From: Limnomonas spitsbergensis
Taxonomy: Eukaryota > Chlorophyta > Chlorophyceae > Chlamydomonadales
Assembly (NCBI GenBank): GCA_037349105.1
Contig: JAYJMM010000114.1
Location: forward strand, 3,091,501-3,155,500
Length of the DNA stretch: 64,000 bases
Reading direction: 5' to 3'
This document shows, one piece after another, positions 31,958 through 43,071 of this stretch (position 1 is its first letter; each line of letters starts with the position of its first letter). Made by a program: the position numbers and the translations under genes. The notes beneath the pieces are model-generated. The model did not search any database and had not been told where the DNA came from. It saw nothing but the letters and a program-made list of their open reading frames with translations.

Positions 31958-33068
31958 TCAATATTTTGTCTTGTCGCCCTTCTTGCGCATGCATGCAACG
32001 ATCCTTTTGGGCATGCTGCCCACCAGCTTACAGAAGTACTCCTTGGGTACTGCTGCTACCTCCTTGATCAGGGATACCTTAAACTCCTGGAGAGTTCTGC
32101 AGCCCTTAACGTCCATCTTGGCCTGCATATATCCCCAAAAGTTCTCGATCGGACTCAAGTCCGGGCTGTTGGGAGGCCACTTCTGGAGGAGGCCCACGCT
32201 GCTGCCACGCTGGGAGTTCCACCTCTTCACCACAGGTATGGCTGCTCTGTGAGTAGGGTCGTTGTCCTGCTGAAGGTACCATGTAGCAATGTCGTGCTGG
32301 GTGAAGAGGCGCTGTCCCTCAGGCAGGAATGTCGCCTTCACGACCTCCTCATACTCCTCTGTGGTGATATTCCTGGCCACCTGGCCCCTCTTGTTCTTGA
32401 AGGTGGTCTTCTGGCTGCTGGTGCCTGTCACAAAGTGAAGCTTGCTGATTCCCCACTTGCAGATGCCCGCATACACGTTGAGGACCAGGGGATGATTTGG
32501 AGAGGCTGCCTCACGTACCGCTCTCTCACCCTCACCCTCCATGCCCCAGGACACAGGCTGCACCTTCACCCCTGGGTAGGTAAATGGAAACTTCTTCCGG
32601 TCGGTGAAGAGGACGTGGCTCCAGTCCCTTCCCTTGCTGGCTTTGCAGAAGTCCAGCCGCTTCTGTCGAGTTGACCCCGAAAGCTGCTTCCTAGGCGCAC
32701 CCCGCAGAACCCTCAATTTTTTTCCCATCTCCGATGCGTGCCTCCGGGCTGCTCGAATGACAGTCTTCTTCCCCACTGGCCTGGTGACCAAGCCTAATGT
32801 CCCAAGCTCCTGCGCAACTGTTTTTGCACCACCATGCTGGTTGCTCAGCAGCAGGTCATAGGCCCGGGACTCCGCCTCTGGGCTGAGGATCCTCTTCTTG
32901 CCGGACTTTGGCGCGACGTGGACAGCTCCGGAATCTTTATATCGCTGCACCCAGTGCTCCACAACCCTGTCGGACAGTCCAAGCTGCCTAGCTGTCTTGG
33001 AGATGTCGTGGTTCCTCATTCCACCTCGTTACGATAGCCCAACGGAGTTCTTCAGAGGTGAGCCCCAT
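31958..33068 (-). pseudogene. Frameshifted Tc1/mariner-like transposase, copy 16
   Basis: One extra C at 33014-33015 (plus strand) shifts the frame after residue 18. Translation from the usual start would end after eight further residues. An ATG at 33019, out of frame in normal copies, comes into frame because of the insertion. It would give a 353-residue product that keeps the second DNA-binding region and all three catalytic residues but lacks the first helix of the first helix-turn-helix. It is the only broken frame among the copies with visible ends. Left-hand copies read GAGAACCAC here (coding strand), right-hand copies GAGGACCAC, and this one GAGGAACCAC, so the lesion sits at a haplotype boundary. 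Confidence 0.9.
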
Positions 33069-33248
33069 GGGAGCAAATGAGGCCCTGAAATGCAATAATT
33101 TTAGGGATGCCAATTTTGTGCTCTTGAGTAGCCAGGTCTTATTTCGCTTTGCGTGGGTGTTGCACTTCCCTAGGGCATGCCCACCAGGTGTGTGCATGGT
33201 CCTGGTCCCACTGATGATGTTCAAGACCTGCGAGCTTTTCTTCCGGGT

Positions 33249-34380
33249 ACAGGGCGGGTCAGATGTATCGACACGTTTTAGGGGTACTGAGGTTTGACCT
33301 GCCGTCCCAACCTGGTTCACACTAGCAGTACCAACTGCAATTTGAAGTAATCTCTCTAGGAACTGCCTCGATCGACCTGGTGTGTTGCTACATCGTCAAG
33401 TGCTGTAATCAGCTTGCCATACACGGTTTATTGAGGTCTGTTGGGGTATCATTTGAATCCGAATGGCAGTTGGATGCCAAAAACTGCCCCGTTGGGTACC
33501 AACCTTGCGGCGGCTGAGCCTGAAAAGTGGCCAAAACCCGGTTAAGGTAGAACCTTAAGTGGGTGTAGGTGGGCCATAGACGGAGGCATTGCCACCTTCC
33601 CTGGGTCATTTGGCCAATCCAACATGCAGATATGGCCTTCCATGTGGCCCACATCAGGGCTGTCTTTGATGGATTGGAATTCACTCCATACCTGTCTGAT
33701 TGCTATGATGTCTGGTGATTCAGAGAGCCTGAGAGTAGCTCATTAAGACTGCTCACCAAATTTTTGCACCATTCCCAACTCCAGAGGCTGCAAATTTGGG
33801 GCAAAGGTGGCTTGTCAGGAAGCCATGCCCCTTGCCCCATGCAGCCCCTCGGCCATGCAAGCTCCCATATCACTGCCACTGAGTTCCAGAATGCCTCAAG
33901 TCAGGTACCCACTCTTTATTCACACATCTTGATTTCCATGTCCTTTATTCCAGGCTCCCCTTCTTATCTGAGCTGAGCCAGCCAGATCTGCCGAGGACTG
34001 GTTTTGCGAGAGGATGGAAAAAAACAGCACTGGTGGTTTCAGAGTCACAACCCTAGCCTGTACAGCAGGTAATACTTCAGATATGGAGGCCAGCACTGCA
34101 ATATAACATCCTCAAAAAATTAGAGGCAGGCCCCTCAGCATGGCCAAGTTATCTCAAAACATAAATTTATTGGAGTTGGTGATTCTGTCAAGTGGACTCC
34201 TTAAGCCCATTGTGTTTGCGTTTGATTATCTCAAGGGACAGTTGGTGCCTACCAGTATTAGTGCACTGCTAGCAATCAGGTTAGAGCACAGTCAATGTGT
34301 AAGTGATATCAAGTCATGACCTCACCTCCTTGCACTGCTGGGCCTGTCCACGTTTTTACGATACATATGACCCGCCCTGT
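33249..34380. repeat. Spacer, copies 16/17
   Basis: CCTC/GTGT with the GTACCC change. It keeps GACCTGCC next to the right inverted repeat, unlike the next three spacers. Confidence 0.85.
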
Positions 34381-34406
34381 GCTGTAGCGGCGGGTGGCAA
34401 GAATTT

Positions 34407-35516
34407 TCAATATTTTGTCTTGTCGCCCTTCTTGCGCATGCATGCAACGATCCTTTTGGGCATGCTGCCCACCAGCTTACAGAAGTACTCCTTGGGTACT
34501 GCTGCTACCTCCTTGATCAGGGATACCTTAAACTCCTGGAGAGTTCTGCAGCCCTTAACGTCCATCTTGGCCTGCATATATCCCCAAAAGTTCTCGATCG
34601 GACTCAAGTCCGGGCTGTTGGGAGGCCACTTCTGGAGGAGGCCCACGCTGCTGCCACGCTGGGAGTTCCACCTCTTCACCACAGGTATGGCTGCTCTGTG
34701 AGTAGGGTCGTTGTCCTGCTGAAGGTACCATGTAGCAATGTCGTGCTGGGTGAAGAGGCGCTGTCCCTCAGGCAGGAATGTCGCCTTCACGACCTCCTCA
34801 TACTCCTCTGTGGTGATATTCCTGGCCACCTGGCCCCTCTTGTTCTTGAAGGTGGTCTTCTGGCTGCTGGTGCCTGTCACAAAGTGAAGCTTGCTGATTC
34901 CCCACTTGCAGATGCCCGCATACACGTTGAGGACCAGGGGATGATTTGGAGAGGCTGCCTCACGTACCGCTCTCTCACCCTCACCCTCCATGCCCCAGGA
35001 CACAGGCTGCACCTTCACCCCTGGGTAGGTAAATGGAAACTTCTTCCGGTCGGTGAAGAGGACGTGGCTCCAGTCCCTTCCCTTGCTGGCTTTGCAGAAG
35101 TCCAGCCGCTTCTGTCGAGTTGACCCCGAAAGCTGCTTCCTAGGCGCACCCCGCAGAACCCTCAATTTTTTTCCCATCTCCGATGCGTGCCTCCGGGCTG
35201 CTCGAATGACAGTCTTCTTCCCCACTGGCCTGGTGACCAAGCCTAATGTCCCAAGCTCCTGCGCAACTGTTTTTGCACCACCATGCTGGTTGCTCAGCAG
35301 CAGGTCATAGGCCCGGGACTCCGCCTCTGGGCTGAGGATCCTCTTCTTGCCGGACTTTGGCGCGACGTGGACAGCTCCGGAATCTTTATATCGCTGCACC
35401 CAGTGCTCCACAACCCTGTCGGACAGTCCAAGCTGCCTAGCTGTCTTGGAGATGTCGTGGTCCTCATTCCACCTCGTTACGATAGCCCAACGGAGTTCTT
35501 CAGAGGTGAGCCCCAT
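34407..35516 (-). CDS. Tc1/mariner-like transposase, copy 17 (N19D)
   Basis: Full-length frame with Asp instead of Asn at residue 19, at the start of the first helix-turn-helix. It is the first of three consecutive copies with this change. Confidence 0.85.
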   Translation of the reverse strand: MGLTSEELRWAIVTRWNEDHDISKTARQLGLSDRVVEHWVQRYKDSGAVHVAPKSGKKRILSPEAESRAYDLLLSNQHGGAKTVAQELGTLGLVTRPVGKKTVIRAARRHASEMGKKLRVLRGAPRKQLSGSTRQKRLDFCKASKGRDWSHVLFTDRKKFPFTYPGVKVQPVSWGMEGEGERAVREAASPNHPLVLNVYAGICKWGISKLHFVTGTSSQKTTFKNKRGQVARNITTEEYEEVVKATFLPEGQRLFTQHDIATWYLQQDNDPTHRAAIPVVKRWNSQRGSSVGLLQKWPPNSPDLSPIENFWGYMQAKMDVKGCRTLQEFKVSLIKEVAAVPKEYFCKLVGSMPKRIVACMRKKGDKTKY

Positions 35517-35696
35517 GGGAGCAAATGAGGCCCTGAAATGCAATAATTTTAGGGATGCCAATTTTGTGCTCTTGAGTAGCCAGGTCTTATTTCGCTTTGC
35601 GTGGGTGTTGCACTTCCCTAGGGCATGCCCACCAGGTGTGTGCATGGTCCTGGTCCCACTGATGATGTTCAAGACCTGCGAGCTTTTCTTCCGGGT

Positions 35697-36828
35697 ACAG
35701 GGCGGGTCAGATGTATCGACACGTTTTAGGGGTACTGAGGTTTGACTTGCCGTCCCAACCTGGTTCACACTAGCAGTACCAACTGCAATTTGAAGTAATC
35801 TCTCTAGGAACTGCCTCGATCGACCTGGTGTGTTGCTACATCGTCAAGTGCTGTAATCAGCTTGCCATACACGGTTTATTGAGGTCTGTTGGGGTATCAT
35901 TTGAATCCGAATGGCAGTTGGATGCCAAAAACTGCCCCGTTGGGTACCAACCTTGCGGCGGCTGAGCCTGAAAAGTGGCCAAAACCCGGTTAAGGTAGAA
36001 CCTTAAGTGGGTGTAGGTGGGCCATAGACGGAGGCATTGCCACCTTCCCTGGGTCATTTGGCCAATCCAACATGCAGATATGGCCTTCCATGTGGCCCAC
36101 ATCAGGGCTGTCTTTGATGGATTGGAATTCACTCCATACCTGTCTGATTGCTATGATGTCTGGTGATTCAGAGAGCCTGAGAGTAGCTCATTAAGACTGC
36201 TCACCAAATTTTTGCACCATTCCCAACTCCAGAGGCTGCAAATTTGGGGCAAAGGTGGCTTGTCAGGAAGCCATGCCCCTTGCCCCATGCAGCCCCTCGG
36301 CCATGCAAGCTCCCATATCACTGCCACTGAGTTCCAGAATGCCTCAAGTCAGGTACCCACTCTTTATTCACACATCTTGATTTCCATGTCCTTTATTCCA
36401 GGCTCCCCTTCTTATCTGAGCTGAGCCAGCCAGATCTGCCGAGGACTGGTTTTGCGAGAGGATGGAAAAAAACAGCACTGGTGGTTTCAGAGTCACAACC
36501 CTAGCCTGTACAGCAGGTAATACTTCAGATATGGAGGCCAGCACTGCAATATAACATCCTCAAAAAATTAGAGGCAGGCCCCTCAGCATGGCCAAGTTAT
36601 CTCAAAACATAAATTTATTGGAGTTGGTGATTCTGTCAAGTGGACTCCTTAAGCCCATTGTGTTTGCGTTTGATTATCTCAAGGGACAGTTGGTGCCTAC
36701 CAGTATTAGTGCACTGCTAGCAATCAGGTTAGAGCACAGTCAATGTGTAAGTGATATCAAGTCATGACCTCACCTCCTTGCACTGCTGGGCCTGTCCACG
36801 TTTTTACGATACATATGACCCGCCCTGT
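35697..36828. repeat. Spacer, copies 17/18
   Basis: CCTC/GTGT, GTACCC, and a further change at 35747 (GACTTGCC for GACCTGCC) shared only with the next two spacers. Confidence 0.85.
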
Positions 36829-36854
36829 GCTGTAGCGGCGGGTGGCAAGAATTT

Positions 36855-37964
36855 TCAATATTTTGTCTTGTCGCCCTTCTTGCGCATGCATGCAACGATC
36901 CTTTTGGGCATGCTGCCCACCAGCTTACAGAAGTACTCCTTGGGTACTGCTGCTACCTCCTTGATCAGGGATACCTTAAACTCCTGGAGAGTTCTGCAGC
37001 CCTTAACGTCCATCTTGGCCTGCATATATCCCCAAAAGTTCTCGATCGGACTCAAGTCCGGGCTGTTGGGAGGCCACTTCTGGAGGAGGCCCACGCTGCT
37101 GCCACGCTGGGAGTTCCACCTCTTCACCACAGGTATGGCTGCTCTGTGAGTAGGGTCGTTGTCCTGCTGAAGGTACCATGTAGCAATGTCGTGCTGGGTG
37201 AAGAGGCGCTGTCCCTCAGGCAGGAATGTCGCCTTCACGACCTCCTCATACTCCTCTGTGGTGATATTCCTGGCCACCTGGCCCCTCTTGTTCTTGAAGG
37301 TGGTCTTCTGGCTGCTGGTGCCTGTCACAAAGTGAAGCTTGCTGATTCCCCACTTGCAGATGCCCGCATACACGTTGAGGACCAGGGGATGATTTGGAGA
37401 GGCTGCCTCACGTACCGCTCTCTCACCCTCACCCTCCATGCCCCAGGACACAGGCTGCACCTTCACCCCTGGGTAGGTAAATGGAAACTTCTTCCGGTCG
37501 GTGAAGAGGACGTGGCTCCAGTCCCTTCCCTTGCTGGCTTTGCAGAAGTCCAGCCGCTTCTGTCGAGTTGACCCCGAAAGCTGCTTCCTAGGCGCACCCC
37601 GCAGAACCCTCAATTTTTTTCCCATCTCCGATGCGTGCCTCCGGGCTGCTCGAATGACAGTCTTCTTCCCCACTGGCCTGGTGACCAAGCCTAATGTCCC
37701 AAGCTCCTGCGCAACTGTTTTTGCACCACCATGCTGGTTGCTCAGCAGCAGGTCATAGGCCCGGGACTCCGCCTCTGGGCTGAGGATCCTCTTCTTGCCG
37801 GACTTTGGCGCGACGTGGACAGCTCCGGAATCTTTATATCGCTGCACCCAGTGCTCCACAACCCTGTCGGACAGTCCAAGCTGCCTAGCTGTCTTGGAGA
37901 TGTCGTGGTCCTCATTCCACCTCGTTACGATAGCCCAACGGAGTTCTTCAGAGGTGAGCCCCAT
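36855..37964 (-). CDS. Tc1/mariner-like transposase, copy 18 (N19D)
   Basis: Full-length frame with Asp19; complete element with both inverted repeats. Confidence 0.85.
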   Translation of the reverse strand: MGLTSEELRWAIVTRWNEDHDISKTARQLGLSDRVVEHWVQRYKDSGAVHVAPKSGKKRILSPEAESRAYDLLLSNQHGGAKTVAQELGTLGLVTRPVGKKTVIRAARRHASEMGKKLRVLRGAPRKQLSGSTRQKRLDFCKASKGRDWSHVLFTDRKKFPFTYPGVKVQPVSWGMEGEGERAVREAASPNHPLVLNVYAGICKWGISKLHFVTGTSSQKTTFKNKRGQVARNITTEEYEEVVKATFLPEGQRLFTQHDIATWYLQQDNDPTHRAAIPVVKRWNSQRGSSVGLLQKWPPNSPDLSPIENFWGYMQAKMDVKGCRTLQEFKVSLIKEVAAVPKEYFCKLVGSMPKRIVACMRKKGDKTKY

Positions 37965-38144
37965 GGGAGCAAATGAGGCCCTGAAATGCAATAATTTTAG
38001 GGATGCCAATTTTGTGCTCTTGAGTAGCCAGGTCTTATTTCGCTTTGCGTGGGTGTTGCACTTCCCTAGGGCATGCCCACCAGGTGTGTGCATGGTCCTG
38101 GTCCCACTGATGATGTTCAAGACCTGCGAGCTTTTCTTCCGGGT

Positions 38145-39276
38145 ACAGGGCGGGTCAGATGTATCGACACGTTTTAGGGGTACTGAGGTTTGACTTGCCG
38201 TCCCAACCTGGTTCACACTAGCAGTACCAACTGCAATTTGAAGTAATCTCTCTAGGAACTGCCTCGATCGACCTGGTGTGTTGCTACATCGTCAAGTGCT
38301 GTAATCAGCTTGCCATACACGGTTTATTGAGGTCTGTTGGGGTATCATTTGAATCCGAATGGCAGTTGGATGCCAAAAACTGCCCCGTTGGGTACCAACC
38401 TTGCGGCGGCTGAGCCTGAAAAGTGGCCAAAACCCGGTTAAGGTAGAACCTTAAGTGGGTGTAGGTGGGCCATAGACGGAGGCATTGCCACCTTCCCTGG
38501 GTCATTTGGCCAATCCAACATGCAGATATGGCCTTCCATGTGGCCCACATCAGGGCTGTCTTTGATGGATTGGAATTCACTCCATACCTGTCTGATTGCT
38601 ATGATGTCTGGTGATTCAGAGAGCCTGAGAGTAGCTCATTAAGACTGCTCACCAAATTTTTGCACCATTCCCAACTCCAGAGGCTGCAAATTTGGGGCAA
38701 AGGTGGCTTGTCAGGAAGCCATGCCCCTTGCCCCATGCAGCCCCTCGGCCATGCAAGCTCCCATATCACTGCCACTGAGTTCCAGAATGCCTCAAGTCAG
38801 GTACCCACTCTTTATTCACACATCTTGATTTCCATGTCCTTTATTCCAGGCTCCCCTTCTTATCTGAGCTGAGCCAGCCAGATCTGCCGAGGACTGGTTT
38901 TGCGAGAGGATGGAAAAAAACAGCACTGGTGGTTTCAGAGTCACAACCCTAGCCTGTACAGCAGGTAATACTTCAGATATGGAGGCCAGCACTGCAATAT
39001 AACATCCTCAAAAAATTAGAGGCAGGCCCCTCAGCATGGCCAAGTTATCTCAAAACATAAATTTATTGGAGTTGGTGATTCTGTCAAGTGGACTCCTTAA
39101 GCCCATTGTGTTTGCGTTTGATTATCTCAAGGGACAGTTGGTGCCTACCAGTATTAGTGCACTGCTAGCAATCAGGTTAGAGCACAGTCAATGTGTAAGT
39201 GATATCAAGTCATGACCTCACCTCCTTGCACTGCTGGGCCTGTCCACGTTTTTACGATACATATGACCCGCCCTGT
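38145..39276. repeat. Spacer, copies 18/19
   Basis: Same haplotype as the previous spacer (CCTC/GTGT, GTACCC, GACTTGCC). Confidence 0.85.
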
Positions 39277-39302
39277 GCTGTAGCGGCGGGTGGCAAGAAT
39301 TT

Positions 39303-40412
39303 TCAATATTTTGTCTTGTCGCCCTTCTTGAGCATGCATGCAACGATCCTTTTGGGCATGCTGCCCACCAGCTTACAGAAGTACTCCTTGGGTACTGCTG
39401 CTACCTCCTTGATCAGGGATACCTTAAACTCCTGGAGAGTTCTGCAGCCCTTAACGTCCATCTTGGCCTGCATATATCCCCAAAAGTTCTCGATCGGACT
39501 CAAGTCCGGGCTGTTGGGAGGCCACTTCTGGAGGAGGCCCACGCTGCTGCCACGCTGGGAGTTCCACCTCTTCACCACAGGTATGGCTGCTCTGTGAGTA
39601 GGGTCGTTGTCCTGCTGAAGGTACCATGTAGCAATGTCGTGCTGGGTGAAGAGGCGCTGTCCCTCAGGCAGGAATGTCGCCTTCACGACCTCCTCATACT
39701 CCTCTGTGGTGATATTCCTGGCCACCTGGCCCCTCTTGTTCTTGAAGGTGGTCTTCTGGCTGCTGGTGCCTGTCACAAAGTGAAGCTTGCTGATTCCCCA
39801 CTTGCAGATGCCCGCATACACGTTGAGGACCAGGGGATGATTTGGAGAGGCTGCCTCACGTACCGCTCTCTCACCCTCACCCTCCATGCCCCAGGACACA
39901 GGCTGCACCTTCACCCCTGGGTAGGTAAATGGAAACTTCTTCCGGTCGGTGAAGAGGACGTGGCTCCAGTCCCTTCCCTTGCTGGCTTTGCAGAAGTCCA
40001 GCCGCTTCTGTCGAGTTGACCCCGAAAGCTGCTTCCTAGGCGCACCCCGCAGAACCCTCAATTTTTTTCCCATCTCCGATGCGTGCCTCCGGGCTGCTCG
40101 AATGACAGTCTTCTTCCCCACTGGCCTGGTGACCAAGCCTAATGTCCCAAGCTCCTGCGCAACTGTTTTTGCACCACCATGCTGGTTGCTCAGCAGCAGG
40201 TCATAGGCCCGGGACTCCGCCTCTGGGCTGAGGATCCTCTTCTTGCCGGACTTTGGCGCGACGTGGACAGCTCCGGAATCTTTATATCGCTGCACCCAGT
40301 GCTCCACAACCCTGTCGGACAGTCCAAGCTGCCTAGCTGTCTTGGAGATGTCGTGGTCCTCATTCCACCTCGTTACGATAGCCCAACGGAGTTCTTCAGA
40401 GGTGAGCCCCAT
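39303..40412 (-). CDS. Tc1/mariner-like transposase, copy 19 (N19D, R361L)
   Basis: Full-length frame combining Asp19 at the N-terminus with Leu361 near the C-terminus. It is the only copy with both changes, as expected if an exchange joined two parental types within the gene. Confidence 0.85.
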   Translation of the reverse strand: MGLTSEELRWAIVTRWNEDHDISKTARQLGLSDRVVEHWVQRYKDSGAVHVAPKSGKKRILSPEAESRAYDLLLSNQHGGAKTVAQELGTLGLVTRPVGKKTVIRAARRHASEMGKKLRVLRGAPRKQLSGSTRQKRLDFCKASKGRDWSHVLFTDRKKFPFTYPGVKVQPVSWGMEGEGERAVREAASPNHPLVLNVYAGICKWGISKLHFVTGTSSQKTTFKNKRGQVARNITTEEYEEVVKATFLPEGQRLFTQHDIATWYLQQDNDPTHRAAIPVVKRWNSQRGSSVGLLQKWPPNSPDLSPIENFWGYMQAKMDVKGCRTLQEFKVSLIKEVAAVPKEYFCKLVGSMPKRIVACMLKKGDKTKY

Positions 40413-40592
40413 GGGAGCAAATGAGGCCCTGAAATGCAATAATTTTAGGGATGCCAATTTTGTGCTCTTGAGTAGCCAGGTCTTATTTCGCTTTGCGTGG
40501 GTGTTGCACTTCCCTAGGGCATGCCCACCAGGTGTGTGCATGGTCCTGGTCCCACTGATGATGTTCAAGACCTGCGAGCTTTTCTTCCGGGT

Positions 40593-41724
40593 ACAGGGCG
40601 GGTCAGATGTATCGACACGTTTTAGGGGTACTGAGGTTTGACTTGCCGTCCCAACCTGGTTCACACTAGCAGTACCAACTGCAATTTGAAGTAATCTCTC
40701 TAGGAACTGCCTCGATCGACCTGGTGTGTTGCTACATCGTCAAGTGCTGTAATCAGCTTGCCATACACGGTTTATTGAGGTCTGTTGGGGTATCATTTGA
40801 ATCCGAATGGCAGTTGGATGCCAAAAACTGCCCCGTTGGGTACCAACCTTGCGGCGGCTGAGCCTGAAAAGTGGCCAAAACCCGGTTAAGGTAGAACCTT
40901 AAGTGGGTGTAGGTGGGCCATAGACGGAGGCATTGCCACCTTCCCTGGGTCATTTGGCCAATCCAACATGCAGATATGGCCTTCCATGTGGCCCACATCA
41001 GGGCTGTCTTTGATGGATTGGAATTCACTCCATACCTGTCTGATTGCTATGATGTCTGGTGATTCAGAGAGCCTGAGAGTAGCTCATTAAGACTGCTCAC
41101 CAAATTTTTGCACCATTCCCAACTCCAGAGGCTGCAAATTTGGGGCAAAGGTGGCTTGTCAGGAAGCCATGCCCCTTGCCCCATGCAGCCCCTCGGCCAT
41201 GCAAGCTCCCATATCACTGCCACTGAGTTCCAGAATGCCTCAAGTCAGGTACCCACTCTTTATTCACACATCTTGATTTCCATGTCCTTTATTCCAGGCT
41301 CCCCTTCTTATCTGAGCTGAGCCAGCCAGATCTGCCGAGGACTGGTTTTGCGAGAGGATGGAAAAAAACAGCACTGGTGGTTTCAGAGTCACAACCCTAG
41401 CCTGTACAGCAGGTAATACTTCAGATATGGAGGCCAGCACTGCAATATAACATCCTCAAAAAATTAGAGGCAGGCCCCTCAGCATGGCCAAGTTATCTCA
41501 AAACATAAATTTATTGGAGTTGGTGATTCTGTCAAGTGGACTCCTTAAGCCCATTGTGTTTGCGTTTGATTATCTCAAGGGACAGTTGGTGCCTACCAGT
41601 ATTAGTGCACTGCTAGCAATCAGGTTAGAGCACAGTCAATGTGTAAGTGATATCAAGTCATGACCTCACCTCCTTGCACTGCTGGGCCTGTCCACGTTTT
41701 TACGATACATATGACCCGCCCTGT
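40593..41724. repeat. Spacer, copies 19/20
   Basis: Last spacer of the GTACCC tract, also GACTTGCC. It ends the fourteen-step run of long units. Confidence 0.85.
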
Positions 41725-41750
41725 GCTGTAGCGGCGGGTGGCAAGAATTT

Positions 41751-42860
41751 TCAATATTTTGTCTTGTCGCCCTTCTTGAGCATGCATGCAACGATCCTTT
41801 TGGGCATGCTGCCCACCAGCTTACAGAAGTACTCCTTGGGTACTGCTGCTACCTCCTTGATCAGGGATACCTTAAACTCCTGGAGAGTTCTGCAGCCCTT
41901 AACGTCCATCTTGGCCTGCATATATCCCCAAAAGTTCTCGATCGGACTCAAGTCCGGGCTGTTGGGAGGCCACTTCTGGAGGAGGCCCACGCTGCTGCCA
42001 CGCTGGGAGTTCCACCTCTTCACCACAGGTATGGCTGCTCTGTGAGTAGGGTCGTTGTCCTGCTGAAGGTACCATGTAGCAATGTCGTGCTGGGTGAAGA
42101 GGCGCTGTCCCTCAGGCAGGAATGTCGCCTTCACGACCTCCTCATACTCCTCTGTGGTGATATTCCTGGCCACCTGGCCCCTCTTGTTCTTGAAGGTGGT
42201 CTTCTGGCTGCTGGTGCCTGTCACAAAGTGAAGCTTGCTGATTCCCCACTTGCAGATGCCCGCATACACGTTGAGGACCAGGGGATGATTTGGAGAGGCT
42301 GCCTCACGTACCGCTCTCTCACCCTCACCCTCCATGCCCCAGGACACAGGCTGCACCTTCACCCCTGGGTAGGTAAATGGAAACTTCTTCCGGTCGGTGA
42401 AGAGGACGTGGCTCCAGTCCCTTCCCTTGCTGGCTTTGCAGAAGTCCAGCCGCTTCTGTCGAGTTGACCCCGAAAGCTGCTTCCTAGGCGCACCCCGCAG
42501 AACCCTCAATTTTTTTCCCATCTCCGATGCGTGCCTCCGGGCTGCTCGAATGACAGTCTTCTTCCCCACTGGCCTGGTGACCAAGCCTAATGTCCCAAGC
42601 TCCTGCGCAACTGTTTTTGCACCACCATGCTGGTTGCTCAGCAGCAGGTCATAGGCCCGGGACTCCGCCTCTGGGCTGAGGATCCTCTTCTTGCCGGACT
42701 TTGGCGCGACGTGGACAGCTCCGGAATCTTTATATCGCTGCACCCAGTGCTCCACAACCCTGTCGGACAGTCCAAGCTGCCTAGTTGTCTTGGAGATGTC
42801 GTGGTTCTCATTCCACCTCGTTACGATAGCCCAACGGAGTTCTTCAGAGGTGAGCCCCAT
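41751..42860 (-). CDS. Tc1/mariner-like transposase, copy 20 (A26T, R361L)
   Basis: Full-length frame with Asn19 again. It carries a private Ala26Thr change in the first helix-turn-helix, plus Leu361 shared with copies 4 and 19. Upstream it is fused to copy 21 by a short junction. Confidence 0.85.
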   Translation of the reverse strand: MGLTSEELRWAIVTRWNENHDISKTTRQLGLSDRVVEHWVQRYKDSGAVHVAPKSGKKRILSPEAESRAYDLLLSNQHGGAKTVAQELGTLGLVTRPVGKKTVIRAARRHASEMGKKLRVLRGAPRKQLSGSTRQKRLDFCKASKGRDWSHVLFTDRKKFPFTYPGVKVQPVSWGMEGEGERAVREAASPNHPLVLNVYAGICKWGISKLHFVTGTSSQKTTFKNKRGQVARNITTEEYEEVVKATFLPEGQRLFTQHDIATWYLQQDNDPTHRAAIPVVKRWNSQRGSSVGLLQKWPPNSPDLSPIENFWGYMQAKMDVKGCRTLQEFKVSLIKEVAAVPKEYFCKLVGSMPKRIVACMLKKGDKTKY

Positions 42861-43039
42861 GGGAGCAAATGAGGCCCTGAAATGCAATAATTTTAGGGAT
42901 GCCAATTTTGTGCTCTTGAGTAGCCAGGTCTTATTTCGCTTTGCGTGGGTGTTGCACTTCCCTAGGGCATGCCCACCAGGTGTGTGCATGGTCCTGGTCC
43001 CACTGATGATGTTCAAGACCTGCGAGCTTTTCTTCCGGG

Positions 43040-43051
43040 TACAGTGCTGTA
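43040..43051. other. Short-unit fusion scar
   Basis: TACAGTGCTGTA junction between copies 20 and 21: a single short step within long units. Confidence 0.85.
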
Positions 43052-43071
43052 GCGGCGGGTGGCAAGAATTT

